64,000 nucleotides of DNA. Source: an uncultured Bacilli bacterium (lineage in GTDB: Bacteria > Bacillota_I > Bacilli_A > RF39 > UBA660). The notes under the pieces were generated by a model. That model saw only the letters and a program-made list of their open reading frames with translations. It did no database searches and had not been told where the DNA came from. Positions 8,266-16,843 of this stretch are shown here, piece after piece. Position 1 is the first letter of the stretch. Each line of letters starts with the position of its first letter. A program made the translations under genes and the position numbers. Where the stretch lies: contig CAKOMW010000002.1 of NCBI GenBank assembly GCA_934096805.1, positions 186,001-250,000 on the forward strand, written 5' to 3'.

Positions 8266-8664
8266 TTACCAATCTAATTCGTTTTCTTCTTTTTTACTTT
8301 TACTTCCTTTTTCTCCTTCACTTATTTTGCCTTCAACATTAAAGTTATTTGGAGCACATAAAAATATTCCATTTCCTAGCTTTTGCATAGTTCCCCCAAT
8401 AGCATAAATTGTACCACCAAGAAAGTCTACAATTCTTTTAGCAACTTCTGGAGTTACTCTTTTTAAATTCACTACTACAGAGCATCTCTTTTTAAGATAA
8501 TCTGCTATTTGTTGTGATTCTGAATAAGCACGAGGCTCCATAAGAATCATTTGAGCTCCTCCGACCATATCTTTAAAGCCCTCATTTGTTTCATAGTATT
8601 CGTCTTCTTTTTTATCTGGGCTTTTTTTATCATCACCAATAAAACTTTTAAAATCAAATTTCAT
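8266..8664 (-). CDS. sepF: Cell division protein SepF
   Basis: SepF bundles FtsZ filaments and helps tether the Z-ring to the membrane. The first residues (MKFDFKSFIGDD) replace the amphipathic membrane-binding helix. After an acidic linker, the SepF core from residue 38 carries ILMEPRAYSESQQIADYLKK, VVVNLKRVTPEVAKRIVDFLGG, TIYAIGGTMQKLGNGIFLCAP. I chose the ATG at 8664, six bases after GGAGGA; the ATG at 8670 abuts it. It is transcribed with divIVA. No ftsZ is in the window. Confidence 0.9.
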   Translation of the reverse strand: MKFDFKSFIGDDKKSPDKKEDEYYETNEGFKDMVGGAQMILMEPRAYSESQQIADYLKKRCSVVVNLKRVTPEVAKRIVDFLGGTIYAIGGTMQKLGNGIFLCAPNNFNVEGKISEGEKGSKSKKEENELDW

Positions 8665-8741
8665 AATCATTCCTCCAACTAGTATTCATATATATGATAT
8701 CAAAAACAAAAGACAATTTCAATATTTTTTACAAATAAATT

Positions 8742-8772
8742 AAAAGATATCAATCTTTAGTTGACATCTTTT
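8742..8772 (-). terminator. Terminator at the end of the heat-shock operon
   Basis: AAAAGATGTCAA, loop, TTGATATCTTTT then AATTT on the minus strand, just after the stop codon of the 94-residue membrane protein gene. Confidence 0.65.
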
Positions 8773-8773
8773 A

Positions 8774-9058
8774 TTATCTTGTAACTTGCTTTGTAAGTTT
8801 TTCTAATTCTTCTGATGTGGCATTTATTTTAGTTTGCTTTTTTAATGCTAAAGCAAATAATAGTCCCGATGACACAATCATAGTATATGCAGGAACTGAG
8901 CACACATAATCACTTACTTCTTGCATGAATGGTGCACCGAGTCCTACAAAGCCTCCACTTATCCCTAAACTAAGTGAACCACATATATAATACTTTTGTT
9001 TAGTTTTTAAATTGTTTATATTTATTTTTAAGTTTTCTATTCTTTTATTTTCTTTCAT
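8774..9058 (-). CDS. Small two-helix membrane protein, unknown
   Basis: I do not recognise this 94-residue protein. A basic N-terminus (MKENKRIENLKININNLKTKQK) precedes a glycine-rich hydrophobic segment (about residues 24-45, GSLSLGISGGFVGLGAPF) and a second one (about 57-72), ending in a charged tail. It is the last gene of the hrcA-grpE-dnaK-pepF-dnaJ run, 18 bases after dnaJ and followed by a terminator. Heat-shock co-regulation is therefore plausible. Confidence 0.6.
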   Translation of the reverse strand: MKENKRIENLKININNLKTKQKYYICGSLSLGISGGFVGLGAPFMQEVSDYVCSVPAYTMIVSSGLLFALALKKQTKINATSEELEKLTKQVTR

Positions 9059-9076
9059 AAAACCCCCAAAGTCTAG

Positions 9077-10204
9077 TTATTGTTTTAAAAACTTTTCATA
9101 CTTTTCTATATTTTTATCAGTTAAATCTGTATGAGATAGTTTTTCAATTAGACTTTTTTGTTCTCTAGATAATTTCTTAGGGATAACTATTTTTAATTTT
9201 ACATAGAAATCTCCATAGTTGGAATAGTTTACATCTTTTACACCTTTTCCTTTTATTCTAAGAACATCGTTTGATTCACTACCTGCTGGTATTGTAAGCG
9301 AAACAGTGCCTTTTGGTAGTTTTATATCTTTTTTACAACCATTAATGGCTTCAACTATGGTAATAGGAAGTTCTAGAATCAAATCATTTCCATGTCTTTC
9401 ATAAAAATTATGATCTTTTACTTTGAATTCTATATATAAATCTCCATTTTCACCACCATCCATTGATGGTTCTCCAAGATTAGAAAGTCTAATTCTATTA
9501 CCATTGTCTATACCTTCTGGTACAGTAACAGTTATTGTTTTTTCTACTTTTTGTACTCCCTTGCCACGACATTTAGAACAAGATTTTTCAAAAGTAACGC
9601 CTTTTCCTTTACAATCAGGACATGTTGTTTTAGATAAGAAACTACCAAACATTGTATTTTGTTGTTTTGTAACAGTTCCACTTCCATGACATGTTTCACA
9701 GTTATGTTCTTTAAAACCACCTTTTCCATCACATTCACTGCATTTTTCAGTAGTAGTTATTTCTATATCTTTTTTACAACCTAGAATAGCTTCCATAAAA
9801 GTAATATTCATTACTAAAAGGGAATCATTTCCACGGGTATTTCTTCTTTTTCTACTGCTTGAGAATCCTGAAAAACCTGAGAATCCTCCGAAGCCTCCAC
9901 CCATTCCTCCGAATAAATCATCTAATATATCAGACAGATCTATATCTTGGAAGTTGAAATCAAATCCTCCGGCACCTGGTCCTTCGAACGCAGCATGGCC
10001 ATATTGGTCATATTTCTTACGTTTATCAGGATCAGATAAAACAGCATAAGCTTCTTGAGCTTCTTTAAATTTTTCAGCTGCGTCTTCTTCTTTAGAAACA
10101 TCTGGATGATATTTTTTAGCAAGACGCCTAAATGCCAATTTTATATCAGATTCACTAGCATTTTTATCTATTCCAAGAATCTCATAATAATCTCTTTTTG
10201 TCAT
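9077..10204 (-). CDS. dnaJ: Chaperone protein DnaJ
   Basis: DnaJ delivers unfolded proteins to DnaK and stimulates its ATPase. All type I domains are present in 375 residues. These are the J-domain with HPD (KKYHPDVSKEE, residue 33 region), a Gly/Phe-rich linker (GGMGGGFGGFSGFSGF), four zinc-binding CxxCxGxG-type repeats (CSECDGKGG, CETCHGSG, CPDCKGKG, CSKCRGKG) and the C-terminal beta domains. The start follows GGAG. It sits downstream of pepF, which separates it from dnaK, an uncommon order. Confidence 0.97.
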   Translation of the reverse strand: MTKRDYYEILGIDKNASESDIKLAFRRLAKKYHPDVSKEEDAAEKFKEAQEAYAVLSDPDKRKKYDQYGHAAFEGPGAGGFDFNFQDIDLSDILDDLFGGMGGGFGGFSGFSGFSSSRKRRNTRGNDSLLVMNITFMEAILGCKKDIEITTTEKCSECDGKGGFKEHNCETCHGSGTVTKQQNTMFGSFLSKTTCPDCKGKGVTFEKSCSKCRGKGVQKVEKTITVTVPEGIDNGNRIRLSNLGEPSMDGGENGDLYIEFKVKDHNFYERHGNDLILELPITIVEAINGCKKDIKLPKGTVSLTIPAGSESNDVLRIKGKGVKDVNYSNYGDFYVKLKIVIPKKLSREQKSLIEKLSHTDLTDKNIEKYEKFLKQ

Positions 10205-10217
10205 ACTACTCCTTCTT

Positions 10218-12017
10218 TCATTTTTTTATTTTTTTAAATTCTTTTAGTGTTTCTTCAAACATCGAAAGGGCATCATCTATTGTATTATCATTAGCTATAT
10301 CAATACCAACACTCTTTAATATTTCAAGAGGATAATCAAATCCACCACTTCCTAAAAATTTCATATAGTTTGAAACAGCATTTTCTTTATTATTTAATAT
10401 ATCATTTGCTATTTTACAAGCAATTGATATTCCAGTTGCATACTTATATACATAAAAACTATTATAAAAATGAGGGATTCTTGCCCATTCTAATCTAATT
10501 AAATCATCATTTATGACGGATGGACCATAATATTTTTTATTTAAATCATAGTATATATTACAAAAATCATCACAAGTAAGAATTTCATCATTAAATGTTT
10601 TCATATGGACAATTGCTTCAAATTCTGCAAATTGTGTTTGTCTATATAAAGTGGTTCTTATATGTTCCATTAAATTATTTAAATAATATAACTTTTCATT
10701 ATTATCTTTTGCATTTAAATAACAATATCTATTAAGTAATATTTCATTAACAGTAGAAGCTATTTCCGCTAGAAAAATAGGATAAGATGCATCATGATAT
10801 TCTTTATTTTTATGTGAATAAAAGCTATGCATTGAATGTCCTAATTCATGAGCAATAGTTGATACATCATTAAAAGTTCCACTAAAGTTTAATAGAACAT
10901 AAGGAAGGGTGTCATAACTACCCCATGAATAAGCTCCACTTCTTTTATTTTTATTATTAAATACATCTATACATTTACTATCAAATAGATTTTTTAAGTC
11001 TTTTATATAATTGTCTCCAAGTGGAGAAAGTGCTTTTATTACTAATTCTTTTGCCTCTTCATAAGTATATTTTTTATCTATATTCTTTACTAATGGAACA
11101 TATAAATCATACATATGCATTTCATTTAGATTAAGTATTTCTTTTCTAAGTTCCACATATTGATGTAATAAATCCATTCTCTCATTTACTTTGTTTATTA
11201 GCTTATTATATAAATCTTCACTTATATCATCATTGTCTAAGCTCATTGTAATAGGATTTGCATATTTTCTTGTTTTAGCAAGAAAACTATCTACTTTAAG
11301 ATTACCTTTAAATGTAGATGAAATTGTATTCTTTAGACCATCATAACCATTATACAAAGATGTAAAAGCTTCTTTTCTTGTCTCTCTATTATTAGACTTA
11401 ATATATTTTGAATAAGTACTATTATTTAATTCTACAATATTTCCATCCTCATCCTTGATATCAGAAAATTTTAAATCCACATCATCAATCATATCAAATG
11501 TATCTGAAGGATTTCTAAAGACTTCTCCCAAAGATGCAAGTAGTGTTTCTATTTCTTTTGTTAAAGTATGTTCTTTTGTTCTAAATGTATCTTTTAAAAC
11601 AAATTCATATTTTTTTAGTTCATTGTTTTCATTCATATATTTTTCTACTACAGTATAATTACTTTTAAGCAGTTCTGGTGTAAAGAATGATATATCAGAA
11701 AATATCTTATCACAAATATTATCTATTTTTTTTACTAAAGCAAGATTTTCTGATATTGACATATCTTCATGATGTTTCATATTAGCATATACTACTAATT
11801 TATCAATAGTTCTAATTATTTCATAATATTTGTTTATTGCTTCAAGTAAAGTTTTATCACTATCAAGCAAATGGTTTTCATATAACTTAAATTCTTTGGT
11901 TAAACTAAGTATTTTATTTAAGTCATTTTCTACTTCTTCACTACTCTTATAAATCTTAGATAAGTCCCACTTATACTTATCGTCAATCTCACATCTTTGT
12001 TTGATTTTTTCTTTCAT
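10218..12017 (-). CDS. pepF: Oligoendopeptidase F (M3 family)
   Basis: PepF is a cytoplasmic zinc metallopeptidase that trims oligopeptides. The HEXXH zinc motif is seen as STIAHELGHSMHSFYSH near residue 388, with the third ligand glutamate in the following FLAEIASTVNE segment. The length of 599 residues fits the family. The start follows AAAGGAG. It is inserted between dnaK and dnaJ in the same direction. A stable hairpin precedes it, so it may be partly uncoupled from dnaK or may share heat induction. Its role in peptide turnover would fit damaged-protein recycling, an inference. Confidence 0.92.
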   Translation of the reverse strand: MKEKIKQRCEIDDKYKWDLSKIYKSSEEVENDLNKILSLTKEFKLYENHLLDSDKTLLEAINKYYEIIRTIDKLVVYANMKHHEDMSISENLALVKKIDNICDKIFSDISFFTPELLKSNYTVVEKYMNENNELKKYEFVLKDTFRTKEHTLTKEIETLLASLGEVFRNPSDTFDMIDDVDLKFSDIKDEDGNIVELNNSTYSKYIKSNNRETRKEAFTSLYNGYDGLKNTISSTFKGNLKVDSFLAKTRKYANPITMSLDNDDISEDLYNKLINKVNERMDLLHQYVELRKEILNLNEMHMYDLYVPLVKNIDKKYTYEEAKELVIKALSPLGDNYIKDLKNLFDSKCIDVFNNKNKRSGAYSWGSYDTLPYVLLNFSGTFNDVSTIAHELGHSMHSFYSHKNKEYHDASYPIFLAEIASTVNEILLNRYCYLNAKDNNEKLYYLNNLMEHIRTTLYRQTQFAEFEAIVHMKTFNDEILTCDDFCNIYYDLNKKYYGPSVINDDLIRLEWARIPHFYNSFYVYKYATGISIACKIANDILNNKENAVSNYMKFLGSGGFDYPLEILKSVGIDIANDNTIDDALSMFEETLKEFKKIKK

Positions 12018-12037
12018 ATTTTCTCCTTTTTATATAT

Positions 12038-12061
12038 AAGGGAAGTCGTTTGACTTCCCTT
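12038..12061 (-). terminator. Strong hairpin between dnaK and pepF
   Basis: AAGGGAAGTC, 4-base loop, GACTTCCCTT: a perfect 10-bp stem. On the minus strand it is followed by ATATATAAAAAGG rather than a U-run, so for dnaK mRNA it is more likely an attenuating or 3'-protecting hairpin. A T-run exists only on the plus strand. Confidence 0.6.
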
Positions 12062-12066
12062 TTTTA

Positions 12067-13872
12067 TTATTTTTCTTCGTAATCTGCTTCTTTTACTCCA
12101 TCATCTTTTTTATCTTCAGTTGTATCACTATTTTGTTCTGGATTCGCTTGTTGATATACTTTAGCTGCCAAAGCATAAGTAACTTCTTGTAAGCTTTCTG
12201 TTTTCTTCTTTATTTCATCAAGATCATCTTTTTCTAATGCTTCTTTTAATTCTTTTATTTTAGCTTCAGCATCAGATTTTTCTTTTTCTTCAACTTTTTC
12301 TCCAAGATCTTTTATAGCCTTTTCAGTAGCAAATATCATTTGTTCTCCATCGTTTTTAGCGTCCGCTAAAGCCTTTCTCTTGTCATCAGCATCTTTATTA
12401 GCTTCAGCTTCTTTTACCATTTTATCTATTTCATCATCAGAAAGATTAGTATTTGATGTAATAGTAATTTTTTGTTCTTTATTAGTACCTAAATCTTTAG
12501 CAGTTACATTTACAATACCATTAGCATCTATATCAAATTTAACTTCGATTTGTGGTACTCCTCTTGGTGCTGGTGGTATATCAGTAAGTTGGAATCTACC
12601 TAGAGTTTTATTATCTGCGGCCATTGGTCTTTCTCCTTGAAGAACATGAATGTCTACAGCTGGTTGATTATCTGCAGCAGTTGAAAATACTTGACTTTTA
12701 CTTGTTGGAATAGTAGTATTTCTAGGAATTAATGTAGTCATAACATTACCAAGTGTTTCAATACCAAGTGAAAGTGGTGTTACATCTAGAAGTACTATAT
12801 CATTAACATCACCAGTTAAAACTCCTCCTTGAATTGCAGCACCCATAGCTACTACTTCATCTGGATTAACTGATTTATTTGGTTCTTTTCCAAGTTCATT
12901 TTTAATTAATTCTTGTACCATTGGAATACGAGTAGAACCTCCGACTAAAATAACTTGATCGATGTCTTCTTTTTTAACCTTAGCATCTTTCATAGCGTTT
13001 CTTACTGGTGTAAGAGTTGATTCAATCAAATCTCTTACTAAATCTTCAAACTTAGCACGAGTAAGTGTCATATCTAAATGAAGTGGTCCATCTTCTCCTT
13101 GAGTAATAAATGGACAAGATATTTGAGTAGTTGTTACACCACTTAAATCTTTCTTAGCTTTTTCAGCAGCTTCTTTTAGACGTTGCATTGCCATTTTATC
13201 CTTTGATAAATCAATACCATTAGTCTTTTTAAATTCATCTACTAAATATTTAATAACAATTTCATCAAAGTCATCTCCACCAAGATGATTATTACCATTA
13301 GTAGCTTTTACTTCGAATACACCTTCACCAAGTTCTAGGATAGATACATCGAATGTTCCTCCACCTAAGTCATATACAAGGATTGTTTGCATTTGATCTT
13401 GTTTATCTAATCCATATGCAAGTGATGCTGCAGTTGGTTCATTAATAATTCTTTCAACTTCAAGTCCTGCTATTTTACCTGCATTTTTAGTAGCTTGACG
13501 TTGAGCATCATTAAAATATGCTGGAACAGTGATTACTGCTTTGGTTACTTTTTCTCCAAGATATGCTTCAGCGCTATTTTTTAAATTAGTTAAAATCATA
13601 GCACTAATTTCTTCAGGTGTATATTCCTTATCACCAAGTTTAACTTTTTCTTTAGTACCCATTAATCTTTTTATACTACGTACAGTATTTGGATTAGTTT
13701 CAGCTTGACGCTTTGCAACATCTCCGACTAGTTTTTCTCCATTTTTATCTGCCACAATTGAAGGAGTTGTTCTATTTCCTTCAGGATTTGGGATTACTTT
13801 AGCTTCCCCTGCTTCTAAGACTGCTACACAACTATTAGTTGTACCTAAGTCTATACCTATTATTTTACTCAT
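12067..13872 (-). CDS. dnaK: Chaperone protein DnaK (Hsp70)
   Basis: DnaK is the ATP-dependent Hsp70 that holds unfolded chains with DnaJ and GrpE. Hallmarks are IIGIDLGTTNSCVAV (phosphate 1), VITVPAYFNDAQRQATK, IINEPTAASLAYG, ILVYDLGGGTFDVSIL, VGGSTRIPMVQ, the linker VLLDVTPLSLGIET and a C-terminal lid ending DDGVKEADYEEK. The ATG at 13872 (MSKIIG) is preferred over 13881, which abuts the AAAGGAA binding site. It follows grpE by about 45 bases of T-rich sequence. CIRCE control from the hrcA promoter is expected. Confidence 0.98.
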   Translation of the reverse strand: MSKIIGIDLGTTNSCVAVLEAGEAKVIPNPEGNRTTPSIVADKNGEKLVGDVAKRQAETNPNTVRSIKRLMGTKEKVKLGDKEYTPEEISAMILTNLKNSAEAYLGEKVTKAVITVPAYFNDAQRQATKNAGKIAGLEVERIINEPTAASLAYGLDKQDQMQTILVYDLGGGTFDVSILELGEGVFEVKATNGNNHLGGDDFDEIVIKYLVDEFKKTNGIDLSKDKMAMQRLKEAAEKAKKDLSGVTTTQISCPFITQGEDGPLHLDMTLTRAKFEDLVRDLIESTLTPVRNAMKDAKVKKEDIDQVILVGGSTRIPMVQELIKNELGKEPNKSVNPDEVVAMGAAIQGGVLTGDVNDIVLLDVTPLSLGIETLGNVMTTLIPRNTTIPTSKSQVFSTAADNQPAVDIHVLQGERPMAADNKTLGRFQLTDIPPAPRGVPQIEVKFDIDANGIVNVTAKDLGTNKEQKITITSNTNLSDDEIDKMVKEAEANKDADDKRKALADAKNDGEQMIFATEKAIKDLGEKVEEKEKSDAEAKIKELKEALEKDDLDEIKKKTESLQEVTYALAAKVYQQANPEQNSDTTEDKKDDGVKEADYEEK

Positions 13873-13917
13873 ATTTATCATTTCCTTTCTTTTTTTTCTT
13901 TTTTTTATTTTTTTCTT

Positions 13918-14478
13918 TTACTCATTTATTATAACCATTGCTGGTCGTAAAACTTTGTCTTTATATGTATAACCCTTCTTATAAACTTCTAAAACAACTG
14001 AAGGTTCCTTAGTTTCATCTTTTTTTACTGCTACGCTTTGATGATACAAAGGATTAAACTCTTTACCAAGAGCATCTATTTCTTTCACTTCATAGCTATT
14101 TAATAAGTCAATAATTTGGTTATAAATGAGTCTAAAACCATCAAGATAACTCTTAAATGTTTCATCTTCATTTTTGAGTGCTATTTCAAAATTGTCTACA
14201 ATCAGTAGTAATGAAGATAATAAATCACCATTAGCATATTTGAGCAAATTAGATGTTTCCTCATCTTTCCTTTTACGATAATTAATTAAATCTGCTTTGT
14301 GTCTTAAAACCTCATTGTTAGAGTTTTCCATTTCTTTTTTTAAAGCATCAATTTGTTGTTTCAAATTATCAATTTCTTCATGTTTATTCTTTTTGTTTTT
14401 GGTATGCTTTTCAGACATTTTGTTTGAACTTTCTAGTACTTCTTCATTCAAAGTCTCATTAATTTCTTTCTCTTCCAT
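13918..14478 (-). CDS. grpE: Nucleotide exchange factor GrpE
   Basis: GrpE releases ADP from DnaK. A charged, disordered and coiled-coil N-terminus (residues 1-75, EEIDNLKQQIDALKKEMENSN) leads to the GrpE core with LINYRKRKDEETSNLLKYAN, LLLIVDNFEIAL, and the C-terminal VLEVYKKGYTYKDKVLRPAMVIIN beta wing. Length 186. The start follows AAAAGGAGA. It lies between hrcA (12 bases upstream) and dnaK. Confidence 0.95.
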   Translation of the reverse strand: MEEKEINETLNEEVLESSNKMSEKHTKNKKNKHEEIDNLKQQIDALKKEMENSNNEVLRHKADLINYRKRKDEETSNLLKYANGDLLSSLLLIVDNFEIALKNEDETFKSYLDGFRLIYNQIIDLLNSYEVKEIDALGKEFNPLYHQSVAVKKDETKEPSVVLEVYKKGYTYKDKVLRPAMVIINE

Positions 14479-14489
14479 AATCTCTCCTT

Positions 14490-15473
14490 TTATTTAAGAT
14501 GCTCCTTTATATAACTTAAAAGCGATACTACTCGATCATATTCCATTCTCTTTGGACCAATTATTGCAATCGTTCCTTCATCACCGTCAGTTTTATATTT
14601 TGTTTTTATAACAGTCACATCATCATCTAGATTAGATTCTTGTCCAATATAAATATTTATATCTCCATCATCCTCAGAAACTGTATCAAACAAAGAAGTA
14701 TCTTCAAATTTATTAAGAATTTTTTTAATTTTATCTACGTTGTTAAATTCTGGTTGGTTTAAAATATTATTTTTACCTACAAATGACATATCGTTTTTAC
14801 TAATCATATCACTAAATACATCGTAGAAAGCATTGTAGATTATTTCATGTTGTTCAACATATTGATTAATAATTGGTTTTATTTCAAACTCAAGTTTTTT
14901 ATTAATTTCGTCTATTGGTGTTCCAATAAGCAACTTATTGATTAACTCTACAGTTTTTTGAATATCTTCATTTGAAACATTTGAAGCTTCAATATTCTTA
15001 TGTTCAACATGACCTTTATCAGTAACAATAATTGCTAAAATTTTAAAATCACCAAGAGGTAGAACCTCAACTTTCTTAAGTTTGTTTTCATTGGACTTAG
15101 AACCAAGAACAACTGATGTATAATCAGTAAGTTCAGATATAATAGCAAGACTCTTTTTAATCACATCATTCATTTCTAATTTATTATTATTAAAAATAAG
15201 TTGAAGTTTTAATAAGTCATCACCATTCATTTTCTTGGGCTCCATCAAATTATCTACATAATATCGATAACCCTTTTCACTAGGTATTCTACCTGATGAA
15301 ACATGAGTCTTTTGTAAATAACCTAGGTCCTCCAAAGTAGACATATCATTTCTGACTGTAGCACTGGAACAATTAAGTTCATCACATATTAGTTTAGAAC
15401 CAACTGGATTAACACTCTTAACGTACTCAGTAACAATCAGTTGTAGTATTTTTTCCTGTCTCGAAGTTAACAT
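14490..15473 (-). CDS. hrcA: Heat-inducible transcription repressor HrcA
   Basis: HrcA binds CIRCE operators and represses chaperone genes until heat titrates GroEL. The N-terminal winged helix is seen in LTSRQEKILQLIVTEYVKS and CSSATVRNDMSTLEDLGYLQKTHVSSGRIPSEKGYRYYVD. The rest is the GAF-like dimerisation domain ending in GTIAIIGPKRMEYDRVVSLLSYI. The ATG at 15473 stands five bases after AGGAGG; that at 15476 is slightly close. Two CIRCE elements lie immediately upstream, so the gene is autoregulated. Confidence 0.97.
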   Translation of the reverse strand: MLTSRQEKILQLIVTEYVKSVNPVGSKLICDELNCSSATVRNDMSTLEDLGYLQKTHVSSGRIPSEKGYRYYVDNLMEPKKMNGDDLLKLQLIFNNNKLEMNDVIKKSLAIISELTDYTSVVLGSKSNENKLKKVEVLPLGDFKILAIIVTDKGHVEHKNIEASNVSNEDIQKTVELINKLLIGTPIDEINKKLEFEIKPIINQYVEQHEIIYNAFYDVFSDMISKNDMSFVGKNNILNQPEFNNVDKIKKILNKFEDTSLFDTVSEDDGDINIYIGQESNLDDDVTVIKTKYKTDGDEGTIAIIGPKRMEYDRVVSLLSYIKEHLK

Positions 15474-15484
15474 CATAACCTCCT

Positions 15485-15511
15485 TTAGCACTCGCTTTTT
15501 CCTTGTGCTAA
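15485..15511. promoter_or_regulatory. CIRCE operator 1
   Basis: TTAGCACTC-N9-TTGTGCTAA, two mismatches in the second arm, between the promoter and the hrcA ribosome binding site. Confidence 0.9.
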
Positions 15512-15515
15512 TTAT

Positions 15516-15544
15516 ATTATAATATTATATGTTAGCATTGTCAA
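15516..15544 (-). promoter_or_regulatory. Promoter of the hrcA operon
   Basis: TTGACA (15544-15539), 17 bases, TATAAT (15521-15516): a consensus sigma-A promoter. The -35 box lies inside CIRCE 2 and the start region abuts CIRCE 1. Confidence 0.9.
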
Positions 15545-15558
15545 GATATGAGTGCTAA
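15532..15558. promoter_or_regulatory. CIRCE operator 2
   Basis: TTAGCATTG-N9-GAGTGCTAA, overlapping the -35 box. Two operators straddle the promoter, which suggests tight repression. Confidence 0.9.
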
Positions 15559-15594
15559 TTTTTTTAATTTTTTTTCAATAAGTGTAAAATAAAA

Positions 15595-15615
15595 GAAATA
15601 GAATTAATCTATTTC
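15595..15615 (-). terminator. Terminator after Rpn copy 2
   Basis: GAAATAGA, loop, TCTATTTC followed on the minus strand by TTTTATTTT. It overlaps the stop codon of the Rpn gene. Confidence 0.7.
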
Positions 15616-16562
15616 AATTTTTGTAGTTCTTCAAATGAAAGACCTGTGCATTCTGAGATGATGTTTAAATCAATGTTTTTTTGAAGTAGTTTAAGAGCAG
15701 CTTCTTTAGCTTTTTCTTTTTTTCCTTGCTGTATTCCTTCTTTGATGCCTTCACTACGACCTTGTTGTATTCCATTCTCATTAGCTTCTCTTAACTCTGA
15801 TTTTCTTAATCTTTCTTCGTGTAACTCTTTATCATACATTCCTATTACTTCATCTTCTTCACTTGCTCTTCTAGAATCATCAATATATTCTTTCATAATC
15901 TTATCACCCTTGCTTAATTCATTAAGAATATTATTATCATTTTCATTAAATACTAATAATAACTTCTCATATTCCTCAAGTTTATTATAATCTTTTTTTC
16001 TTATATTTGGCAAGTAAATATTATAAATATGTATTTTATTTGTATACACTTCTTCACTGTCTTTTAGATTAACTATCATATACTCATCTAATACTTCGTT
16101 TTTATCTTGAAATGTAAAGTTATTTATGTTAATTTGAATACAAGTTTCAAAGAAATAATCATCTCCTTTAGTCATTCCACCATTATATAATGAAAACATA
16201 TAACCTAGATTTCTTGCTAAACTTGTCTTGGATGCATTTTTATTCATTTCTACATTGACTACTACATCATCTATTCTACATAAATAGTCTACTGTCTTTC
16301 TAGATTTATTTTCTTTTTCTTCATCTATATTAGCTTTTATTAAAGTAGTATTATTATAGATTTCATTAAAGTCTTTCTTTAGTAGAAGTGCAATTAAATA
16401 GCATCCATATTTCTTTCTTGATTCATTATAAAACATTGTTCTAAACATTGCATCTGATACAATTGGTATTTTATAACCATCATATCTATCTTCAAGTTCA
16501 TAAGCATCATTTTTAGACATAGCTTTATCTAAAACAGCTTTCTTATCACCAATAAGATTCAT
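15609..16562 (-). CDS. Rpn-family recombination-promoting nuclease/putative transposase, copy 2 (intact)
   Basis: This is the intact family member, 317 residues. The PD-(D/E)XK-like core lies around residues 85-110 (KTVDYLCRIDDVVVNVEMNKNASKT, with D, E and N/K positions). A central helical part and a C-terminal tail of repeated GIQQGRSEGIKEGIQQGKKEK follow, as is typical of this transposase-like family. The ATG at 16562 follows GGAGGG by 6 bases; an in-frame upstream start at 16640 would read through the promoter and is rejected. Its upstream region is a repeat shared with 735-955. Rpn proteins are known DNA endonucleases that stimulate RecA-independent recombination; some act as defence effectors. 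The job here is not known. Confidence 0.85.
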   Translation of the reverse strand: MNLIGDKKAVLDKAMSKNDAYELEDRYDGYKIPIVSDAMFRTMFYNESRKKYGCYLIALLLKKDFNEIYNNTTLIKANIDEEKENKSRKTVDYLCRIDDVVVNVEMNKNASKTSLARNLGYMFSLYNGGMTKGDDYFFETCIQININNFTFQDKNEVLDEYMIVNLKDSEEVYTNKIHIYNIYLPNIRKKDYNKLEEYEKLLLVFNENDNNILNELSKGDKIMKEYIDDSRRASEEDEVIGMYDKELHEERLRKSELREANENGIQQGRSEGIKEGIQQGKKEKAKEAALKLLQKNIDLNIISECTGLSFEELQKLK

Positions 16563-16564
16563 AC

Positions 16565-16790
16565 TTTTCCCTCCTTTCAAAACCAATATATAACATATAA
16601 AAATGCAATGCAAATGAGTAATTTTAAGTTTTAAATACATAAAAAAGAACCAAAATAGATATTTCCCTTAAGAGAATTTTCTTATTTGATTCTTATTTTT
16701 TTATTAAAAATATTGTTTTATATATAATTTAAGAAACTTATACTTCTTAATTATTTTTATAAGTATTAATCAATACTTAGAGTGTCTTAT
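16565..16790 (-). repeat. Rpn upstream repeat, copy C
   Basis: Homologous to 735-955 through the CTTAAG-centred palindrome (here CCTTAAGAG, near 16672) and on to the AATACTTAGAGTG stretch at about 16773, after which similarity ends. Confidence 0.75.
16585..16613 (-). promoter_or_regulatory. Promoter of Rpn copy 2 (TTGCAT-N17-TATATT)
   Basis: TTGCAT (16613-16608), 17 bases, TATATT (16590-16585), with the shared CTCA before the -35 box. Confidence 0.75.
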
Positions 16791-16843
16791 CAAAGACTTA
16801 TATGGAAACATTATAGCTGGATGTTTTTGCATTCTAAAGTTAT

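Noticed and set aside
9423..9738. ORFs on both strands inside dnaJ
   Set aside because: They are shadows of the cysteine-rich repeats of DnaJ and have no independent signals.
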